The position numbers and the translations under genes were made by a program. From an uncultured Oscillospiraceae bacterium (GTDB lineage Bacteria > Bacillota > Clostridia > Oscillospirales > Ruminococcaceae), in contig CAJTQM010000043.1 in NCBI GenBank assembly GCA_910578255.1, forward strand, positions 1 through 8,105: a DNA stretch of 8,105 nt. The letters are read 5' to 3'. Position 1 is the first letter of the stretch, and every line of letters begins with the position of its first letter. This document shows positions 5,630 to 8,105 of the stretch, in pieces. Under the pieces are notes generated by a model. The model worked only from the letters and a program-made list of their open reading frames with translations. It did not search any database and was not told where the DNA came from.

Positions 5630-6412
5630 ATGCAAACAGCCATATTACAAGGGATCTTTCTTCCGTTTTTGGGAACGGTTCTGGGCGCGGCCTGCGTATT
5701 TTTTCTGCGGAGCCGGCTACATTCAACCGTACAACGTGCCTTAACCGGCTTTGCAGCCGGGGTAATGACAGCCGCTTCGGTTTGGAGCCTGCTGATCCCC
5801 GCCATGGAACAGGCACAGGCTATGGGGACCTGGTCGTTTGTCCCGGCAGTGGCAGGGTTTTGGCTGGGGATTCTTTTTTTGCTGCTATTGGACAAAACCA
5901 TCCCCCACCTGCATCAAAATGCCGGCCAGCCGGAGGGCCCCCGCACCCATCTAAAAAGAACAACCATGCTGGTGCTGGCTGTGACCCTTCACAATATCCC
6001 GGAGGGGATGGCAGTGGGCGCTGTGCTGGCGGGTTGGGCCGTCGGAAACGAAACCATCACCTTCTCCGGCGCATTGGCGCTTTCTCTTGGCATCGCCCTT
6101 CAAAATTTCCCGGAGGGCGCCATTATCTCCATGCCCCTTCGAGCGCAGTCTGTGGGAAAAGGCCGAGCGTTTCTTTATGGCGTTTTATCCGGCGCGGTAG
6201 AACCGCTGGCCGCCGCCTGGACCATTTGGGCGTCGGGCCTTCTTCTTCCGATTTTGCCTTATCTTCTCAGCTTCGCGGCGGGAGCCATGATCTACGTGGT
6301 GGTAGAGGAACTGATCCCCGAAACGTCCGATGGCGTTCATTCCAACCTGGGCACCTTGTTTTTTGCCGCTGGTTTTACCCTTATGCTGGCCTTAGACGTG
6401 GCCTTAGGCTGA
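5630..6412 (+). CDS. ZIP-family divalent metal transporter (ZupT/GufA-like)
   Basis: This 260-residue membrane protein is of the usual length for bacterial ZIP importers, which bring Zn(II), and often Fe(II) or Mn(II), into the cell. About eight hydrophobic segments are seen. The two binuclear-centre motifs are intact: HNIPEG (residues 121-126) in the fourth helix and QNFPEG (158-163) in the fifth; EELIPE (226-231) lies in a late helix. The cytosolic loop between helices 3 and 4 has only a few histidines (KTIPHLHQ and RTHLKR, about 89-110) rather than a long His-rich stretch. The frame is open upstream to a TTG at 5561, but ATG 5630 has GGAG (5618-5621) eight bases before it and starts just ahead of the first helix. 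It stands alone between two terminators. Its place beside feoAB suggests a role in metal supply, but the ion cannot be told from sequence. Confidence 0.92.
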   Translation: MQTAILQGIFLPFLGTVLGAACVFFLRSRLHSTVQRALTGFAAGVMTAASVWSLLIPAMEQAQAMGTWSFVPAVAGFWLGILFLLLLDKTIPHLHQNAGQPEGPRTHLKRTTMLVLAVTLHNIPEGMAVGAVLAGWAVGNETITFSGALALSLGIALQNFPEGAIISMPLRAQSVGKGRAFLYGVLSGAVEPLAAAWTIWASGLLLPILPYLLSFAAGAMIYVVVEELIPETSDGVHSNLGTLFFAAGFTLMLALDVALG

Positions 6413-6477
6413 TCCTGGGCCGGAGCCCTGCAGAATCAAAACGCGGCTTCATCCCTTGGATGGACGCCGCTTGGCCA

Positions 6478-6524
6478 AAAAAGTCCGCCTGTCTTCTTAC
6501 AAAAAGAAAACAGGCGGACTTTTT
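6478..6524. terminator. Bidirectional terminator between the ZIP and XRE genes
   Basis: A perfect 15-bp stem, AAAAAGTCCGCCTGT (6478-6492) with its complement at 6510-6524, is extended inside the loop by TTCTT/AAGAA (6494-6498 and 6504-6508). Read rightward it ends in five T and serves the ZIP gene; read leftward it ends in six T and begins within the XRE stop codon, so it can end both convergent transcripts. Confidence 0.92.
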
Positions 6525-6855
6525 ATTCGTAAAGCCGCACCGCCGCGCATAAAAGTTCCCACAAAAGCCGCTGCTTTTGTAGCGGCTGCTGGCAGAAAAG
6601 CGCATAGCTTTTTAAAGGAATCGAATCCTCTTTTTCCCCGCCGTCCCCCATCTTCTCAAACAGCGTTTCCAGCGTTATGTCCAGCGCACCGCAAAGCTTT
6701 ACCATGGTCTCGATGCTGGCGTTTTTCTCGCCTCTTTCAATCTGCCCGATATAGGTATAGTGCAGTCCGGCCCGCTCCGCCAAAGCCTCCTGGCTCATCC
6801 CAAGACTCAGCCGACGGGCGCGGACGCGCTTTCCGACTATTTTCAGTATCTCCAT
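6523..6855 (-). CDS. XRE/Cro-type helix-turn-helix regulator (small)
   Basis: This 110-residue DNA-binding protein has an N-terminal HTH_3 domain at about residues 5-67. The recognition unit reads MSQEALAERAGLHYTYIGQIERGEKNAS (20-47), with the typical S-Q-E-x-L-A and I-x-x-I-E-R-G positions intact, followed by the helix SIETMVKLCGALDI and LETLF. The remaining 40 or so residues are a short polar linker and a C-terminal helix (LQKQRLLWELLCAAVRLYE) that may serve dimerisation; there is no peptidase or sensor domain. Start ATG 6855-6853 has AGGGTGG close before it. The gene is divergent from the TM2-domain gene and the shared spacer carries three evenly spaced repeats, so it may regulate itself and that gene. 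No clear promoter could be picked out for it on the minus strand. The stop overlaps the terminator at 6478-6524. Confidence 0.92.
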   Translation of the reverse strand: MEILKIVGKRVRARRLSLGMSQEALAERAGLHYTYIGQIERGEKNASIETMVKLCGALDITLETLFEKMGDGGEKEDSIPLKSYALFCQQPLQKQRLLWELLCAAVRLYE

Positions 6856-6869
6856 TCGACCACCCTAAT

Positions 6870-6938
6870 ATAGTCTATCGTCTTTTGAATCGTATTTACA
6901 TATACTATTGACATGATTCCCGAATGGTTATATACTAT
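6870..6938. repeat. Three 9-base repeats on a 30-bp pitch in the XRE/TM2 divergent spacer
   Basis: ATAGTCTAT at 6870-6878, ATATACTAT at 6900-6908 and ATATACTAT at 6930-6938 start exactly 30 bases apart. The first is a perfect palindrome around its central T; the other two are identical to each other and differ from it at two positions. The second copy abuts the -35 box and the third contains the -10 box of the TM2 gene; the first lies 15 bases before the XRE start codon. Thirty bases is close to three helical turns, so bound proteins would sit on one face of the DNA. They are candidate operators for the XRE regulator; function is inferred. Confidence 0.6.
6908..6936 (+). promoter_or_regulatory. 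Promoter of the TM2-domain gene
   Basis: A perfect TTGACA at 6908-6913 is followed by 17 bases and TATACT at 6931-6936, a 5 of 6 match to the -10 consensus. The start of transcription would be near 6943, about 45 bases before the start codon. TATAAT at 6936-6941 is too far from the -35 box (22 bases). Both boxes overlap or touch copies of the 30-bp-pitch repeat. Confidence 0.75.
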
Positions 6939-6987
6939 AATCATCTTTTTTAAAAAATATAATACGATAATCTATTTTGGGGGAGCC

Positions 6988-7218
6988 ATGAAACAGAAAA
7001 AATTTTTTCGTAAAAGGGTGTATGCCCCGCTGATCTGCGAAAAACAAACCGCCTATTTTCTCTGCCTTTTGGGTGGATGGGTTGGCGCGCACAAATTTTA
7101 CGAGGGGAAAACCGCCCAGGGAATCCTTTACCTTTTGACCTTCGGTCTTTTGGGGTTGGGCTGGATCGTGGATTTAATCGCGATCCTGTGCCGAAAAGGT
7201 GATTTATATTTTACATAG
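6988..7218 (+). CDS. TM2-domain small membrane protein
   Basis: This 76-residue protein has a basic N-terminus (MKQKKFFRKR) and one TM2 domain: a first helix TAYFLCLLGGWVGA (21-34), the conserved turn G-A-H-K-F-Y-E-G-K (33-41), and a second helix from about 44 to 67 with GLGWIVDLIAIL, including the conserved aspartate D62. TM2 proteins are widespread in bacteria and their role is largely unknown. The frame is open back to the ATG at 6913, but that lies within the promoter; ATG 6988 has GGGGGAG (6979-6985) only two bases before it, a short spacing, yet no better start is present and the family's usual N-terminus fits. It is divergent from the XRE regulator and followed by a terminator, so it is probably monocistronic. 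Confidence 0.88.
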   Translation: MKQKKFFRKRVYAPLICEKQTAYFLCLLGGWVGAHKFYEGKTAQGILYLLTFGLLGLGWIVDLIAILCRKGDLYFT

Positions 7219-7232
7219 AACTTTTATATAGG

Positions 7233-7266
7233 AAAAAAACCCGGGATCTCTCTCCCGGGTTTTTTT
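7233..7266. terminator. Bidirectional terminator between the TM2 gene and the amidohydrolase
   Basis: Seven A plus CCCGGGA (7233-7246) pair perfectly with TCCCGGG plus seven T (7253-7266) around the loop TCTCTC. Read rightward it ends the TM2 transcript; read leftward it ends in seven T and lies about 40 bases after the amidohydrolase stop. Confidence 0.93.
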
Positions 7267-7303
7267 GTCAATCGCATCTTGCGCAAAGGGCCGGTCGGCG
7301 TTC

Positions 7304-8105
7304 TTATCCGACAGTCCCCTGGATGTGGGGCTTGGCGTCGGCAGGCACTGCGCAGACATATTTGCCGCCGGTGGTTTTTTGATGCTCCTCAGCCGCCTTT
7401 TGCAGAAGCGACGGGGTCTCAAGCACCGTCACCGCCGCGTGGGCCATCGCCTTGGCGGCAGCCAGCATCCCCTTTTCGCCGACACTGGTCCCGCCCTGGG
7501 CCGCCAGCTGCCAGGAATGACCGGAGGTACCGATGGCGTAGCAGGCGGCGTTGAGCCAGGCGGTGGGCGCCACATAGCTGACATCCCCCACATCGGTAGA
7601 GCCGAATAACGGCGTGGAGGGGAACCGCAGCGGGAACACCACGTCCTGTAAAGGCTGACCTAAAAACATCGGCACATATTCCTCGCCGAACTTGGCGCCG
7701 TAGGCTTTGACCTTGGCCTCCACCTCCGCCGCCGGGTAATTTTGCTGGAAGGATCGGGCGATTTCCCGGTCCTGCCCGTCAAACTGGGGCGCGCCGGTGG
7801 CCTCAAAGCTTTTTTGCAGAACCTCGCTGAGCACATGGTTGGGCAGATAATCGCACATTCCGTCCACCGGCAGGATGTCCACCGTTGTGCCGGTCATCAG
7901 CGCCGCGCCCCGAGCGCAGTTGTCCACCCGCTCCCGCAGTTCCAGCGCCTGACTGATTTTCGGCGAACGGATAAAGTAGTAAAGCTCCGCGTGATCCTGC
8001 ACCACATTGGGCGCGGCGCCGCCGGCGTCCCGATAGGCGTAGTGAATCCGCGCTTCCTGGATCATATGCTCCCGCAGGTAATTGACCCCCACGTTCATCA
8101 ATTCG
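7304..8105 (-). CDS. AbgB-like M20 family amidohydrolase/peptidase, C-terminal part (5' end outside window)
   Basis: The frame is open to the right edge and stops at TAA 7306-7304. The 267 or so visible residues begin ELMNVGVNYLREHM, then ARIHYAYRDAGGAAPNVV and a dimerisation-domain stretch (AELYYFIRSPK), all typical of the middle of M20D amidohydrolases such as the p-aminobenzoyl-glutamate hydrolase subunit AbgB. Near the end are the segments around SYVAPT, the motif TSGHSWQ with a histidine expected to help bind the second metal, and a helical tail (GEKGMLAAAKAMAHAAV). These cytosolic zinc or manganese enzymes hydrolyse N-acyl or amide bonds of amino acids and small peptides. The N-terminal metal-binding half is outside the window, so substrate and integrity cannot be judged. 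TTG at 8101 and ATG at 8098 are internal codons, not starts, because the homologous motif begins before them. Confidence 0.9.
   Translation of the reverse strand, partial: ELMNVGVNYLREHMIQEARIHYAYRDAGGAAPNVVQDHAELYYFIRSPKISQALELRERVDNCARGAALMTGTTVDILPVDGMCDYLPNHVLSEVLQKSFEATGAPQFDGQDREIARSFQQNYPAAEVEAKVKAYGAKFGEEYVPMFLGQPLQDVVFPLRFPSTPLFGSTDVGDVSYVAPTAWLNAACYAIGTSGHSWQLAAQGGTSVGEKGMLAAAKAMAHAAVTVLETPSLLQKAAEEHQKTTGGKYVCAVPADAKPHIQGTVG

Noticed and set aside
5509..6552. 347-residue open frame on the + strand over the ZIP gene
   Set aside because: It is rich in Arg, Gly, Ser and Pro with no family motif, while the overlapping frame has intact ZIP motifs, a ribosome site and membrane helices. 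It is a shadow frame of GC-rich DNA.
8096..8101. TTG/ATG at 8101-8096 as the start of the amidohydrolase
   Set aside because: The frame stays open to the window edge and the conserved ELMNVG motif spans this point, so the gene continues outside.

Overview
The window looks like chromosomal DNA of a fairly GC-rich Clostridia-type Firmicute (Bacillota), perhaps Oscillospirales. The pointers are strong G-rich Shine-Dalgarno sites, a feoA-feoB pair followed by the small Cys-rich FeoB-associated membrane protein typical of Clostridia, a YtrA-type GntR regulator with its ABC transporter, and an AbgB-like M20 amidohydrolase. This is inferred from gene families, not from a marker gene. No mobile element, tRNA, rRNA, CRISPR array or phage gene is visible, and no gene-free gap reaches 300 bases.

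Left part, 1-2900: the 3' end of a PiT-type phosphate permease (+) meets, tail to tail, a 144-residue four-helix membrane protein of unknown function (-). That gene has its own near-consensus promoter. Next comes a three-gene minus-strand operon, read from 2795 down to 841: a GntR/YtrA-type regulator, an ABC ATPase and an ABC permease. Its promoter has consensus spacing and carries a 9+9 base inverted repeat over the start of transcription, which predicts autoregulation.

Middle part, 2937-5481: a compact ferrous-iron uptake operon (+), feoA, feoB and a 52-residue FeoB-associated Cys-rich membrane protein. It has an extended -10 promoter, a downstream imperfect palindrome that could be a metal-dependent operator, and a 15-bp terminator stem. 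A monocistronic ZIP-family divalent-metal transporter (+, 5630-6412) follows, so two metal importers lie side by side.

Right part, 6478-8105: a small XRE/Cro-type regulator (-) faces away from a 76-residue TM2-domain membrane protein (+). Their shared intergenic region holds three copies of a 9-base ATA-x-x-CTAT motif on an exact 30-bp pitch, and two of them touch the promoter elements of the TM2 gene. The window ends inside an AbgB-like M20 peptidase/amidohydrolase gene (-) that runs off the right edge. Strong terminators with A-runs on one side and T-runs on the other separate the units and probably act in both directions at the convergent pairs.
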